DNA of 35,228 nt, taken from contig CAJFTU010000031.1 in NCBI GenBank assembly GCA_904420065.1, positions 1 to 35,228 on the forward strand, given 5' to 3'. Positions 25,789-34,357 of this stretch are shown in pieces. A program made the position numbers and the translations under genes. A model generated the notes under the pieces. That model was not told the DNA's origin, did no database searches, and saw nothing but the letters and a program-made list of their open reading frames with translations. The stretch is from an uncultured Emergencia sp. Lineage in GTDB: Bacteria; Bacillota; Clostridia; Peptostreptococcales; Anaerovoracaceae. How positions within the stretch are numbered: position 1 is the first letter of the stretch; the number at the start of each line of letters is the position of its first letter.

Positions 25789-27372
25789 ATGAAAATAACT
25801 GTAAATGATTGTTTGAGTTTGGAAGCGTTCACTCCCAGCATCCTGGCAGCAGGAAAGAGAAACATAGGCAATCGGGTACGCTCTGTTTCTGTGATGGATG
25901 CGACGACGGTAGAAACTGCCCTGAAAAATAACGGAGTGAGAGAGCAGATTGTTCTAACATCATTTTACGGAATGACCGGCAAAGAGAAGATGCAGTGCGA
26001 GGTGGTAAAAGGACTGGCGAAGGAAGGCGTCAGTGCGTTGGTGATTTTCCATGTGGAAAAAGGACTGACCAGCACGGACAGCGAAGTGATCGAAACGGCC
26101 GAACAGGTGGGACTGCCTCTGATCGTGATCCCGAAAAACAATAAGGCAGAGTATTCCAACGCGATCGAGCAGATCATGGATAAACTGCTGTACGGGGACA
26201 ACTTCAAGAACAGCCTGATCAACAACACTATCTATCACCTGCTCAATTTTGAAAAGCACAAGACTTTTCAGGGAGCTCTTCGCGAGGCCGCAGTGAGCAA
26301 CGACTTTCAAGTCGTCCTTCTCTCCAAGGATTTCAATCCGATCCTGACGATTGAAACCAGGCAGAAGACCACGATCGCAGATGCTATTCGCATGGGAAAG
26401 GAACGGGATGTCGAAAAAGCCGGAATCTATACCTTTATCGATGTCAACGGAGTCCTGACCTATTGGGGACCGATCACGATCAATAAGGAGAAGTACTTTT
26501 TGTTTATCGTGGATAATGAGGACAATTATTCCGCCGGTGAAATAACCAAGCTGGCGGAGATCATTGAGCTGGCAATGGGAATGTGGAAATACACGCCGGA
26601 AAGAGACGTCAGAGCAGAGCTGATCAAAGCGCTGATTCGAGGGAACAAGTCTCTGGCTTATTCGCTGAAGGACGAAATGGGCATAAAGACGGACAACATC
26701 CTCAGCGTTTTTTACGCTAAGGGAATCGAAAACAACCAGGGAAATGCTGTCATCAGTGAATTCGAAAAACGAGAGAACATAGAAGTACTCCGCATCACAG
26801 AAGGTGAGGAGACCTATGGCATGATCCTGAAGAGCGGAGAAAAACCCGGGGATGAGGAGATGTCGCAGAAGTCCAGCTGTCTGCAGCTCTTTGACAAGCT
26901 GAAAGAGGGCAGCAAAACGGTGAGAATCTTCCACGCCACGGGGGTTGACGGTATCGAAGGAGCCGGGGATGCTTTCCGCCTGATCAGCGAGACCTGGACC
27001 TTTGTGGAGAGCGTGTTCCCGTATAAACGGGTATTCACTAAATACGAGCTTGCTCTCGTTTCAAACTGTATAAATCTGCAGGTTCAGGGAGGATATCTGA
27101 AGAAGAATTACATGGATCTGCTTGAGCCGTTCTGGAAGGAAATGGGAGAGAATAAAGCAAAACAGCTCCTGGAAACCTTGGAAACCTTCGTCCTCGACGC
27201 GGGAATGAACAGCGGGAAGACCTCTGAATTCATGGGGATTCACACCAACACGGTGCAGTACAGGCTGAAGCGAATCAACGAGGTTCTGGGCGCGGAAATC
27301 ACCGGAAACCGTGTTATTCCGGGATTGACCATGGCCCTGGCGCTGAAGAGGCTGGATCGCGTAGTCAAATAG
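25789..27372 (+). CDS. PucR family transcriptional regulator
   Basis: 527 residues. The N-terminal PucR-type domain (about 5-125; CLSLEAFTPSILAAG..., TSFYGMTG, LVIFHVEKG) is of the kind found in purine-catabolism activators. A middle domain resembles the degenerate GGDEF-like region of this family. The C-terminal HTH_30 domain is clear in 'FVLDAGMNSGKTSEFMGIHTNTVQYRLKRINEVLG'. It begins 9 bases after the ftsH stop with AGAGG in front, so it is probably co-transcribed with ftsH. No purine-catabolism gene is nearby. A short perfect hairpin, GATTCTT/AAGAATC, follows it at 27376-27395. The target and effector are unknown. Confidence 0.88.
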   Translation: MKITVNDCLSLEAFTPSILAAGKRNIGNRVRSVSVMDATTVETALKNNGVREQIVLTSFYGMTGKEKMQCEVVKGLAKEGVSALVIFHVEKGLTSTDSEVIETAEQVGLPLIVIPKNNKAEYSNAIEQIMDKLLYGDNFKNSLINNTIYHLLNFEKHKTFQGALREAAVSNDFQVVLLSKDFNPILTIETRQKTTIADAIRMGKERDVEKAGIYTFIDVNGVLTYWGPITINKEKYFLFIVDNEDNYSAGEITKLAEIIELAMGMWKYTPERDVRAELIKALIRGNKSLAYSLKDEMGIKTDNILSVFYAKGIENNQGNAVISEFEKRENIEVLRITEGEETYGMILKSGEKPGDEEMSQKSSCLQLFDKLKEGSKTVRIFHATGVDGIEGAGDAFRLISETWTFVESVFPYKRVFTKYELALVSNCINLQVQGGYLKKNYMDLLEPFWKEMGENKAKQLLETLETFVLDAGMNSGKTSEFMGIHTNTVQYRLKRINEVLGAEITGNRVIPGLTMALALKRLDRVVK

Positions 27373-27447
27373 ACAGATTCTTCGGCACAAGAATCGAGGG
27401 GTATTGCCGGGAGATAGGAAAAAACCACTTAGATGGGAGAAAGAACA

Positions 27448-28269
27448 ATGCTTTTAGCTTTTGACGTTGGAAACAGCAATATCGTACTTGGCGTATTCAA
27501 AGACGGAAATCTGCTGACCAACTGGAGAATTGAAACAGATAACAACAAGAGCGCCGATGAGTATGGAATGATCGTCAATCAGCTGTTCTCTTACGAGGGA
27601 CTCAAAATGTCGGATATAGACGATGTGATCATTTCTACCGTTGTACCGTCCGTGCTCTACACGCTGCAGCACTTGGCTATGAAGTACTTTCACAAGAGAG
27701 CTATTGTGATCGAATCCGGCGTAAAGACCGGCTTGATTGTTAAATACGACAATCCAAAGCAGGTAGGCGCGGACCGTATCGTTAACGCCGTAGCTGCATA
27801 TCAGAAATACGGCGGTCCGCTGATCATTATCGACTTCGGAACGGCCACCACTTTCTGTGCCGTGACAGAAAACGCAGAATACCTGGGAGGATCAATCGCT
27901 CCGGGACTGAAAATTTCTTCCGAAGCTCTTTTTGAAAAGACGTCCAAACTCCCGAAGGTAGAATTGGAAGAACCCGGACACACGATCTGCAAAAATACGA
28001 TACAGAGTATGCAGTCGGGGCTGGTCTACGGGCATATGGGCATGGTCGATTATATCGTCAAGCGGATGAAGAAAGAACTGGAAGACCTGACGCCTTCCGG
28101 AACGCCGGTGAAAGTAATCGCTACGGGCGGTCTGTCCACCATGATCGACGAGGGCATCGACTGTATCGACTGTGTGGATAAGCTTTTAACCCTTGAGGGG
28201 CTGGAAATCATATACGAAAAAAATAAAAAGACCAACAAACCGTGCAAGGGGAAAAAAGGCCATGAATAG
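27448..28269 (+). CDS. coaX: Type III pantothenate kinase
   Basis: 273 residues. It phosphorylates pantothenate, the first step of coenzyme A synthesis. The ASKHA-fold phosphate loop is [12 protein letters not shown] at the N-terminus. [19 protein letters not shown] and [11 protein letters not shown] follow, and 'ATGGLST' lies near the C-terminus. The ATG at 27448 is preferred over 27433 because GGGAG stands 8 bases before it and the family starts MLLAFDVGN. The C-terminal tail is rich in Lys. Its stop overlaps the dusB start by 8 bases. coaX next to ftsH and dusB is the usual Bacillota order. Confidence 0.95.
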   Translation: MLLAFDVGNSNIVLGVFKDGNLLTNWRIETDNNKSADEYGMIVNQLFSYEGLKMSDIDDVIISTVVPSVLYTLQHLAMKYFHKRAIVIESGVKTGLIVKYDNPKQVGADRIVNAVAAYQKYGGPLIIIDFGTATTFCAVTENAEYLGGSIAPGLKISSEALFEKTSKLPKVELEEPGHTICKNTIQSMQSGLVYGHMGMVDYIVKRMKKELEDLTPSGTPVKVIATGGLSTMIDEGIDCIDCVDKLLTLEGLEIIYEKNKKTNKPCKGKKGHE

Positions 28270-29224
28270 AGAACTGAGAATCGGCAGTCTTCAGTTTGAA
28301 AATCCCTTTTTTCTCGCACCTCTTGCTGGTATCACCGACGCTCCCACTCGAAGAATATGCCGCGAAATGGGAGCGGCTTTGGTTTATTCTGAAATGGTGA
28401 GCGCAAAAGGACTGTTTTACGGGGACAAGAAGACAGACCAGCTGCTCTTTCTTTACGAGGAGGAAAAGCCGACGGCCTATCAGATATTCTGCAGCGAACC
28501 GGAAATGGCCGCTTTTGCGGCAAAAACACTGGATCCCCGGGAGAACGCTCTGCTGGATATCAACATGGGATGTCCGGTTCCCAAAATTGTAAAGAATGGC
28601 GAAGGTTCGGCGCTGCTAAAGCGGTTGGATCTGGTTTACGATCTGATCCGCGCAATGACAGAAAACACCTCTAAGCCGGTTACCGCAAAGATTCGGATCG
28701 GGTTTGATCAAACTTCGATAAACGCCGTGGAAACGGCAAAGGCCGTTGAAGCGGGCGGCGCTTCGGCTATCGCCGTCCACGGGAGAACGAGAGAACAGTA
28801 CTACAGCGGAGAGGCCGACTGGAGTCAAATCGCCGCGGTAAAACAGGCAGTTTCCATTCCGGTTATCGGCAACGGCGACGTAATAGACGGCCAATCGGCT
28901 ATGGACATGATGAGAGAGACGGGCTGCGACTTTGTAATGGTGGGCAGGGCCGCTCTGGGGAACCCGTGGATTTTCCGCCAGCTTAACGCTGCGTGGAACG
29001 GGGAAATTCAGCCCGAGCCTCCGTCGCTGTCAGAAAAAAAAGCGATGATGACCCGGCACCTCTGTGATTTGATCGATCTCAAGGGGGAATATGCCGCTGT
29101 TCGAGAGATGCGCAAGCACATGGGGTGGTATATGAAGGGCGCTCCGGGAAGCGCGGCCTTCCGAGGAAAAGTAAATCAGATCAACGACGCCGAAACATTG
29201 ATCAGAACTATAGGCGAACTTTAG
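28262..29224 (+). CDS. dusB: tRNA-dihydrouridine synthase
   Basis: 320 residues. An FMN enzyme that reduces uridine to dihydrouridine in tRNA. The TIM barrel shows [22 protein letters not shown] (19-40), SEMVSAKG and [21 protein letters not shown], with the catalytic Cys104 in GCP. Further motifs are [13 protein letters not shown] and the FMN-phosphate segment [10 protein letters not shown]...[15 protein letters not shown]. The ATG at 28262 overlaps the coaX stop and begins the conserved sequence. The overlap implies one transcript with coaX. A dual terminator follows. Confidence 0.95.
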   Translation: MNRELRIGSLQFENPFFLAPLAGITDAPTRRICREMGAALVYSEMVSAKGLFYGDKKTDQLLFLYEEEKPTAYQIFCSEPEMAAFAAKTLDPRENALLDINMGCPVPKIVKNGEGSALLKRLDLVYDLIRAMTENTSKPVTAKIRIGFDQTSINAVETAKAVEAGGASAIAVHGRTREQYYSGEADWSQIAAVKQAVSIPVIGNGDVIDGQSAMDMMRETGCDFVMVGRAALGNPWIFRQLNAAWNGEIQPEPPSLSEKKAMMTRHLCDLIDLKGEYAAVREMRKHMGWYMKGAPGSAAFRGKVNQINDAETLIRTIGEL

Positions 29225-29238
29225 TGTGAAGTAAAGAG

Positions 29239-29274
29239 AAAGAGACTTTCGCGTTATTGGCGGCAGTCTCTTTT
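29239..29274. terminator. Bidirectional terminator between dusB and the convergent MocR gene
   Basis: AAAGAGACT pairs with AGTCTCTTT, with an inner CGC/GCG helix, and T-rich sequence follows on both strands. Confidence 0.8.
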
Positions 29275-29315
29275 ATTGTGCGTAAATTGCCGTCTTTCGA
29301 AAATCTTTCGCAGTC

Positions 29316-30800
29316 TTACCGCGTCTGACGGATAGCTTCAGAAATGCGGGCGACGCCTTGAATCAACTCCCCGTGTGTGGAATTGCCGAAGCACAGGCGG
29401 AGATACTGATCCCCTTTGCTTCGAAACGGGAAGAATAGGTTGCCGGGCATGTAGGATACACCGAGCTGATGGGCTTTGTACAGCAATTCCTTGGGGTTGA
29501 TCTCTTCTTCGACGCGGCACCACAGAGAAGTTCCGCCTTTTGGGATCGAAAAGTCATAGCGGATGTCCGGAGTTTCCAAAAGAGCGCGGCAGAGACAGTC
29601 GCGATTGCTGCGGGTAAAGGTACAGATCTTATCTACGCTTTCTTCCAGATAGCCGCTGTCGATGAACCGGCTGGTCAGATACTGGCCTATGGGATTGACG
29701 AACATCCGCGTGTTTTCCATGATCATGGACAGCTTGGAGATGATTTTTTCCGGAGCGGTCAGGTAGGCGGTGCGGACGCCGGGGCAGATCGTTCCGATAA
29801 AGGAATTGATGTATATCACGTTTCCCACGGTGTCCAGCGCTTTGAGTGAGGGAAGGGCAGGCCCTTCGTATCGCAGAACGGAATCGCAGTCCTCTTCTAT
29901 GATGGGAATGTCGTATTTGTAGGAGATGGACAGGAGCTCGTAGCGTCTGGACAGGCTCATCACGGCTGAAGTGGGAAAGTGAAAGGTGGGAATCGTGTAG
30001 ATCAGCTTCGGCCTGTATTTTACGATCAGTCCCTCCAGATACTGAGTCACCATCCCCTCCTGATCTACGGGTATGGTGATCACGTTGACACCGGAGAACT
30101 GAAAAGCCTGCAGCATATCCGGGGAGATCGGCTCTTCTGCAATGATCGTATCACAGGGTGAAACGAGGATCTTCAGCACATATTGTATCGCCTCATAGGT
30201 TTCTGAAACGACTTGGATTTCACGGGTTGAAGCCTTGATATGGCGGCTTGAGAGCAAGGTCTGTATACTGTGGATCAATTCAGGCAGTCCCTGTGGAGGA
30301 AGAAAACCGAACCAGTCAAAGCTGTTTTTTTCTGTAATCTCCCGGAGCAGCTGATTCAGACGCTCTTTAGGGTAGAGAGCAGGGGAGATGATGTCCGCTG
30401 CCAGTGAGATCATCTCTCTCGATGATTTAGAGAGATCCTGATTGTAGAACAGCTGACTGAACAGTGTATCCATCTGGAGATATTCTTCCTTGAGCATGAA
30501 GCTCAACGCGCCCGGATAGCTTTTATTCCGGCCGGAAACTCGCCGGAAATCTTCCTGTCTGCTGTAGGTGACGAAGTATCCCCGCGGTGAAATCGACGAT
30601 TTGATCAGATCTTCTTCGATCAGAGCTTCATAGGCGCGGATCACCGTGTTGCGATGTACGCCCAGTTCTTTGGCAAGCACCCGTTCGGGCGGCAGCTTAA
30701 AACCGTCCGCCAGTTCCCCTTCGAGGATCTTTTCCCGAATGCTGTTTTTGATTTGGGCGTACAGTCGTGTGTTCAAGTTTCTGTTTATTTCGATTTTCAT
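29316..30800 (-). CDS. MocR/GntR-type regulator whose aminotransferase domain lacks the PLP lysine
   Basis: 494 residues. Residues 1-75 are a GntR winged helix (LPPERVLAKELGVHRNTVIRAYEALIEEDLI). Residues ~110-490 have the class I aminotransferase fold, the MocR plan seen in GabR and PdxR. The lysine that normally binds pyridoxal phosphate lies in a G-T-F-S-K-x-L-x-P-G motif; here the segment is NSFIGTICPG with Gly at 336. The aromatic PLP-stacking site is also changed (EEPISPD), as is the usual G-S-Q-Q segment (VSETYEA). The Asp that contacts the pyridine nitrogen is kept (EEDCDS, 302-307). Covalent PLP binding seems lost. It is divergent from an amidohydrolase-MFS pair and likely controls it. 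The minus-strand promoter is at 30839-30868. Confidence 0.9.
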   Translation of the reverse strand: MKIEINRNLNTRLYAQIKNSIREKILEGELADGFKLPPERVLAKELGVHRNTVIRAYEALIEEDLIKSSISPRGYFVTYSRQEDFRRVSGRNKSYPGALSFMLKEEYLQMDTLFSQLFYNQDLSKSSREMISLAADIISPALYPKERLNQLLREITEKNSFDWFGFLPPQGLPELIHSIQTLLSSRHIKASTREIQVVSETYEAIQYVLKILVSPCDTIIAEEPISPDMLQAFQFSGVNVITIPVDQEGMVTQYLEGLIVKYRPKLIYTIPTFHFPTSAVMSLSRRYELLSISYKYDIPIIEEDCDSVLRYEGPALPSLKALDTVGNVIYINSFIGTICPGVRTAYLTAPEKIISKLSMIMENTRMFVNPIGQYLTSRFIDSGYLEESVDKICTFTRSNRDCLCRALLETPDIRYDFSIPKGGTSLWCRVEEEINPKELLYKAHQLGVSYMPGNLFFPFRSKGDQYLRLCFGNSTHGELIQGVARISEAIRQTR

Positions 30801-30838
30801 GTATGTGTCCTCTTTTGATGATATGAGCTTCTGATTTG

Positions 30839-30868
30839 ATTATAATATATAAGCCATCTGCATTTCAA
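30839..30868 (-). promoter_or_regulatory. Promoter of the MocR-type gene
   Basis: On the minus strand, TTGAAA (plus coordinates 30868-30863), 18 bp, TATAAT (30844-30839). The transcript start would be near 30832. Confidence 0.65.
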
Positions 30869-30880
30869 CAAATTTGGACC

Positions 30881-30914
30881 AGAATAGAAAGTACCATTTG
30901 GTACTTTCTATTCT
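30881..30914. promoter_or_regulatory. 34-bp perfect palindrome, likely operator of the divergent MocR/amidohydrolase region
   Basis: AGAATAGAAAGTACCA (30881-30896), two-base centre TT, then the exact reverse complement (30899-30914). It lies 13 bp upstream of the MocR -35 box and 43 bp before the amidohydrolase start. No consensus sigma-A promoter is seen for the rightward gene, which would fit activation by the regulator. With a 2-base loop and no T-run it is not a terminator. Confidence 0.6.
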
Positions 30915-30957
30915 TCTCTTGTCAGAGTAATATGAAAAAAACGAAACGGAGGTAAAT

Positions 30958-32151
30958 ATGAAAGTCATAAAAAACTGCAGACTGGTCAGCGCGCTGACAG
31001 AAGGATTTTATGAAGAATACGGCGATGTGTATGTAGAAGACGGACGCATACGGGCGGTGGTTCCTGCAGGAAGCGAAGGAATTAAAACCGAGGCGGATGA
31101 AGTCATCGATGCAGAAGGGAAGACACTGATTCCGGGACTGTTTGAGATGCATGCTCACCTCTATGGATTTATCTTTAATCCCTACGAGCTTCAGTGCATG
31201 ACTGCGGGGAAGATCATCTTCGGAGCGCTGGATTTTGCCAATGAGTATCTCCGGCAGGGCTTTACCACGATCAGGGATTGCGGAAGTTCATATAACTGCG
31301 CAGCATCGATCAGGGACGCTATATCCGAAGGTATCATCAAAGGACCGAGAATTGTGTCCTGCGGTCTGATCGTTACGCCTACGGAAACCGGCAACGATAC
31401 GTTCAGCGATCTGTACGCCGAAGCCGACGGTCCTGAGGAAATGCGCAAGGTGTGCCGCCGGGAACTTCAAAAGGGCAATGATTTCATCAAGCTGATGGTC
31501 AGCGGCGCGTTTATGAACGAGGGGGCAGAACCGGGAATTCAGATTGCGGAGCCGGAGGAAATCGAAGCGGCTGTAGCCGCAGCCCGGCGCAAGTCCACAT
31601 ACGTATGCGCGCACTGTCACGGAACAGAGTCCATTAAAGCGGCCATCCGTGCAGGCGTAAGGACGGTGGAACATGGAACGTTTATTGACGATGAGGGGAT
31701 TTCCATGCTGAAGAACAGCGACTATACCTATCTCGTGCCGACCGGAGCTGTAGGGCTTTACTGCCTCGACGAATCAAATCCGGACGTGTCCGCAGAACTG
31801 CTTGAGAAGAGTAAAGCCGCAGCGGAAATAGAGATTGCCAACATCAACAAAGCGTATGAAGCAGGGTTGAAACTGGGATTTGGTTCCGATATCGATCTGG
31901 CCGCTCTGCGGGCTCATCCCGGCTATGAGTTTATCGCGAGAAAAGAATACTACAATTTTGACGATCTCGATATTCTGCTGCAGGCTACAAAAAACAGCGC
32001 GGAGATCATGGGATTCGGCGATTCTCTCGGAACGATCCGGGAAGGCAAGATAGCCGATCTGGTGCTCGTGGACGGAAAGCCGGATGAGGATATTTACGTA
32101 ATGACAAAACCGCCTGTTATGGTAATGAAGGAAGGAGAAGTTTTGATATAA
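30958..32151 (+). CDS. Imidazolonepropionase-like metal-dependent amidohydrolase
   Basis: 397 residues. An amidohydrolase-superfamily TIM barrel with a small beta-sandwich from both ends. Metal ligands: HxH at 65/67 (FEMHAHLYG), bridging Lys178 (DFIKLMVSG), His219/221 in AHCHG, His239 in TVEHG, and Asp311 in GFGSDID. The C-terminus has the standard 'GTIREGKIADLVLVDGKP'. This subgroup (COG1228) includes imidazolonepropionase, Xaa-Pro dipeptidases and enzymes on N-acyl amino acids or drugs; sequence does not decide among them. ACGGAGG precedes the ATG. The MFS gene starts 16 bases downstream, so the pair probably imports and hydrolyses one compound. Histidine-degradation genes are absent. Confidence 0.88.
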   Translation: MKVIKNCRLVSALTEGFYEEYGDVYVEDGRIRAVVPAGSEGIKTEADEVIDAEGKTLIPGLFEMHAHLYGFIFNPYELQCMTAGKIIFGALDFANEYLRQGFTTIRDCGSSYNCAASIRDAISEGIIKGPRIVSCGLIVTPTETGNDTFSDLYAEADGPEEMRKVCRRELQKGNDFIKLMVSGAFMNEGAEPGIQIAEPEEIEAAVAAARRKSTYVCAHCHGTESIKAAIRAGVRTVEHGTFIDDEGISMLKNSDYTYLVPTGAVGLYCLDESNPDVSAELLEKSKAAAEIEIANINKAYEAGLKLGFGSDIDLAALRAHPGYEFIARKEYYNFDDLDILLQATKNSAEIMGFGDSLGTIREGKIADLVLVDGKPDEDIYVMTKPPVMVMKEGEVLI

Positions 32152-32167
32152 CCGGGAGGAATTTATT

Positions 32168-33403
32168 ATGGGAAATACTGTATCGATGAAGAGAAAGATT
32201 TTTTTGGTGTTTTTGGTGACGTTTTCCAGTATCGTCCTGCTGATCCCCTATTTGGCATATGATTTTTACAATCAGTTTTTAACGGCCTACGGCGTGACGG
32301 ATACGCAGATGGGACTGCTGCTGACGGCTTACGCGGCATCGGCCGTGCCCAGCTACTTCTTCGGCGGCTGGATTGCCGATATTTTTAATCCGAAAAAGCT
32401 GGTCATTGCATCTTGTGTCCTGACGGGACTTGTCTCCTTTGCCGTAGCTGTCTGTTCGTCTTTCGGGATGCTCGTACTGCTTTTCTTTTGTTTCGGCATT
32501 ACGGCCATCACGCTCAACTGGAGCGCATATCTGAAAATCGTAAAAATGCTGGGGGAAGATGATGAGCAGGGCCGTCTGTTTTCTATGACCGATATCGCCT
32601 ACTCGATTCTTTCTCTGGTCCTCCAGTATATCGTTTTGGCCATTATCACTTATGCCCTTGCCGACGATCCGAACGGGTTTAAAGTTGCTTATATTATCTA
32701 CGGCTCTCTGAGTCTGCTTATCGGTATTGTCATATATTTTCTGCTGCCGAATATGGAATATAAGAAGGAAACGAAGGGGATCAAGGAGGACCTGCGGCTG
32801 ATGGGGCATGCGGCAAAGCTGCCTATAACCTGGTATCTGGCGATTTTTACTCTGGGCTATTTTCTGATCCGCTCTGTTGCGCCGTATATCAATCCGTATT
32901 TGACCGATGCTTTCGGGCAGAGCGTTCCTCTGGCACAGGCATTTACGACCACGATTAGAACGGGAGTGCTGATGATTTTCTCGCCTATTGGCGGTATGCT
33001 GAGAGACAGAATGGGAAAATCGGCCAGCAAGCTGATCACCAGATTTTCTGTGGGTTGTATAGCGCTTTCCATAGTACTGATGTTTTTGCCACAGGGAAAG
33101 GAATATGCGCTTTGGGTGATGGCAGCAGCCATTCTGCTGCTGATGTTTAACGCGTTGATGTCCAATTATCTGTATACCCTGGTTACTACAGCAGGCGTGC
33201 CGATCGTATACGTAGGAAGCGTGTACGGCATTGCATCGGCGATAGGCTATTCGTCGGATCTCTGGCTGGGAACTGTCTGCGGCAGTTGGCTTGACGCTAT
33301 GGGAAACGAAGGCTATCGGTACATATGGCTGCTTGGTGCTGTAGGAGGATTGATGATGCTCCTGATGGGAATCGCGATTTCCAAGAAATACAAAGCGTAT
33401 TAA
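32168..33403 (+). CDS. MFS transporter
   Basis: 411 residues with about 12 predicted membrane helices. The loop between helices 2 and 3 has GGWIADIFNPKK, the MFS signature A pattern; a related GGMLRDRMGKSASK lies between the two halves. CGGGAGG 8 bases before the ATG sets the start; a second ATG at 32186 is less well placed. It follows the amidohydrolase with a 16-base gap and shares its terminator. It could bring in the amidohydrolase substrate or export its product. Confidence 0.9.
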   Translation: MGNTVSMKRKIFLVFLVTFSSIVLLIPYLAYDFYNQFLTAYGVTDTQMGLLLTAYAASAVPSYFFGGWIADIFNPKKLVIASCVLTGLVSFAVAVCSSFGMLVLLFFCFGITAITLNWSAYLKIVKMLGEDDEQGRLFSMTDIAYSILSLVLQYIVLAIITYALADDPNGFKVAYIIYGSLSLLIGIVIYFLLPNMEYKKETKGIKEDLRLMGHAAKLPITWYLAIFTLGYFLIRSVAPYINPYLTDAFGQSVPLAQAFTTTIRTGVLMIFSPIGGMLRDRMGKSASKLITRFSVGCIALSIVLMFLPQGKEYALWVMAAAILLLMFNALMSNYLYTLVTTAGVPIVYVGSVYGIASAIGYSSDLWLGTVCGSWLDAMGNEGYRYIWLLGAVGGLMMLLMGIAISKKYKAY

Positions 33404-33423
33404 GGCGCATTTTAGATAAAAAG

Positions 33424-33456
33424 AAATCCGCATGGAACAATTCTGTGCGGATTTTT
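33424..33456. terminator. Bidirectional terminator after the MFS gene
   Basis: AAATCCGCA pairs with TGCGGATTT, with T-runs on both sides. It also serves the convergent XRE gene. Confidence 0.88.
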
Positions 33457-33495
33457 ATTCTATCGGATATTTTGCCCGGTTAAAGGCCGTTTTCT

Positions 33496-33843
33496 TTACA
33501 GGTACTTGTTCAGAGTGACCTTTGATGCCTTGAGTATGTCCAACAGAATCATCAGCTGCTGGACGGAGCAGTCCTCAACAGCTTTCAATATTTCTGATTC
33601 CAGTGAACTGTGATTCACATTTGCGGAAGAGAATAGAAGGTCATCGGTATGGACTTCCAGCGCTCTGGACAGGGAGAAGAGTACAGGCAGGCTCAGTTTG
33701 GTGCTGCCGGTTTCGATATGACTCATGTGAGTTGGCGAAATTCCCACTTTTTCGGCCAACCTTTCCTGGGAAAGTCCATAGGTATTGCGGTATTTGCGAA
33801 CTCGTTGCCCTATGTTGTAGTAATCCATAAATTCGTAGCTCAT
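33496..33843 (-). CDS. XRE family helix-turn-helix regulator
   Basis: 115 residues. An N-terminal Cro/C1-type domain spans residues ~10-65: IGQRVRKYRNTYGLSQERLAEKVGISPTHMSHIETGSTKLSLPVLFSLSRALEV in part, with the usual Q, Q/E and E positions. A short helical tail (about 80-115) may serve for dimerisation. The minus-strand site CTGGAGGG before the ATG sets the start. Its promoter region is rich in TATATA repeats. It is a single gene next to an accessory stretch; the target is unknown, perhaps itself or the small-RNA locus to its right. Confidence 0.88.
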   Translation of the reverse strand: MSYEFMDYYNIGQRVRKYRNTYGLSQERLAEKVGISPTHMSHIETGSTKLSLPVLFSLSRALEVHTDDLLFSSANVNHSSLESEILKAVEDCSVQQLMILLDILKASKVTLNKYL

Positions 33844-33877
33844 ATTATTTCTGCCCTCCAGTTTAATTCCTATTTGT

Positions 33878-33898
33878 ATTATATAGGTATATAGAGGT
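33878..33898 (-). promoter_or_regulatory. Promoter region and tandem AT repeats of the XRE gene
   Basis: On the minus strand, TATAAT (plus coordinates 33883-33878) is a consensus -10; the -35 is weak. CTATATA occurs twice just upstream with a 1-2 base gap, a possible autoregulatory site. Confidence 0.4.
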
Positions 33899-33904
33899 TA
33901 AATG

Positions 33905-34260
33905 AATGAACTATATGGGTCGAATCGTACCTGCATAGTAAATATTCGCTTGCTTGCGCAGAGACAGTTGGGACTTCTGAACGGGATAAAGGGAAACGGT
34001 GCAGGTGAAGGCATGATGGAGTATGTATTCGAGATCGTTTATCTTGTTGGTTCTTTGTCGAATGGTAAAGGAAATAACTGCTGTAAACTTGAACTCTTAG
34101 CGATTATTTTAACGCTACAGGTCAGCCGTTTTCGATAGTTTTCCTCTTGATATCGATATACCGTGGAAAAGGAAAATTTTCAACAAAAGGAAAGAATCCG
34201 CATGATGCGCAGTCGTGGGGATTTTCGTTTGCGCTAAATAGTGGTAGAAACTACACCTAA
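33905..34260. other. Stretch without a recognisable gene
   Basis: I see no convincing gene here. A 78-codon plus-strand frame (33902-34138) has no ribosome site and no family-like sequence. The minus strand has an open frame of similar size without a start. A weak hairpin (AATCC/GGATT, 34195-34223, then TTTTCGTTT) might end a lost transcript. It is probably a remnant of acquired DNA. Confidence 0.4.
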
Positions 34261-34264
34261 AAGA

Positions 34265-34273
34265 TGATAAAAT
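34265..34273 (+). promoter_or_regulatory. Extended -10 promoter for the 19-residue peptide transcript
   Basis: TGATAAAAT, an extended -10 (TG-n-TAAAAT). No clear -35 box is seen. The transcript would start near 34280, about 78 bases before the peptide start. Confidence 0.45.
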
Positions 34274-34301
34274 GGAAATCGTCAAGAGGACAAGCGAAAG
34301 C

Positions 34302-34316
34302 GGTTAGCCTTCCTAT
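34302..34316 (+). repeat. First copy of two short direct repeats shared by the converging transcripts
   Basis: GGTTAG (34302-34307) and TTCCTAT (34310-34316) recur in the same order at 34461-34466 and 34475-34481. The gap between the elements is 2 bases here and 8 in the second copy. Since the second copy is transcribed from the minus strand, its RNA would carry ATAGGAA and CTAACC, complementary to this site. This resembles the DRa/DRb repeats of the Fst/par locus. Confidence 0.7.
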
Positions 34317-34350
34317 GATTCAAAAGGGATTTTGGATTAGTAAGGAAGGT
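34307..34350 (+). promoter_or_regulatory. 5' hairpin that hides the Shine-Dalgarno of the peptide gene
   Basis: CCTTCCT (34308-34314) pairs perfectly with AGGAAGG (34343-34349), which is the Shine-Dalgarno. After a small internal loop the stem continues (34316-34325 with 34330-34339, including AAAA/TTTT and two wobbles) to a GGGA loop. The left arm includes the TTCCTAT repeat. Confidence 0.65.
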
Positions 34351-34357
34351 GATAAAT

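Noticed and set aside
30881-30914. Terminator of a leftward or rightward gene
   Set aside because: The loop is only two bases and no T-run follows; a protein-binding palindrome is more likely.
33902-34138. 78-codon plus-strand frame
   Set aside because: No ribosome site, no family-like sequence, and it lies in a stretch with other signs of decay.
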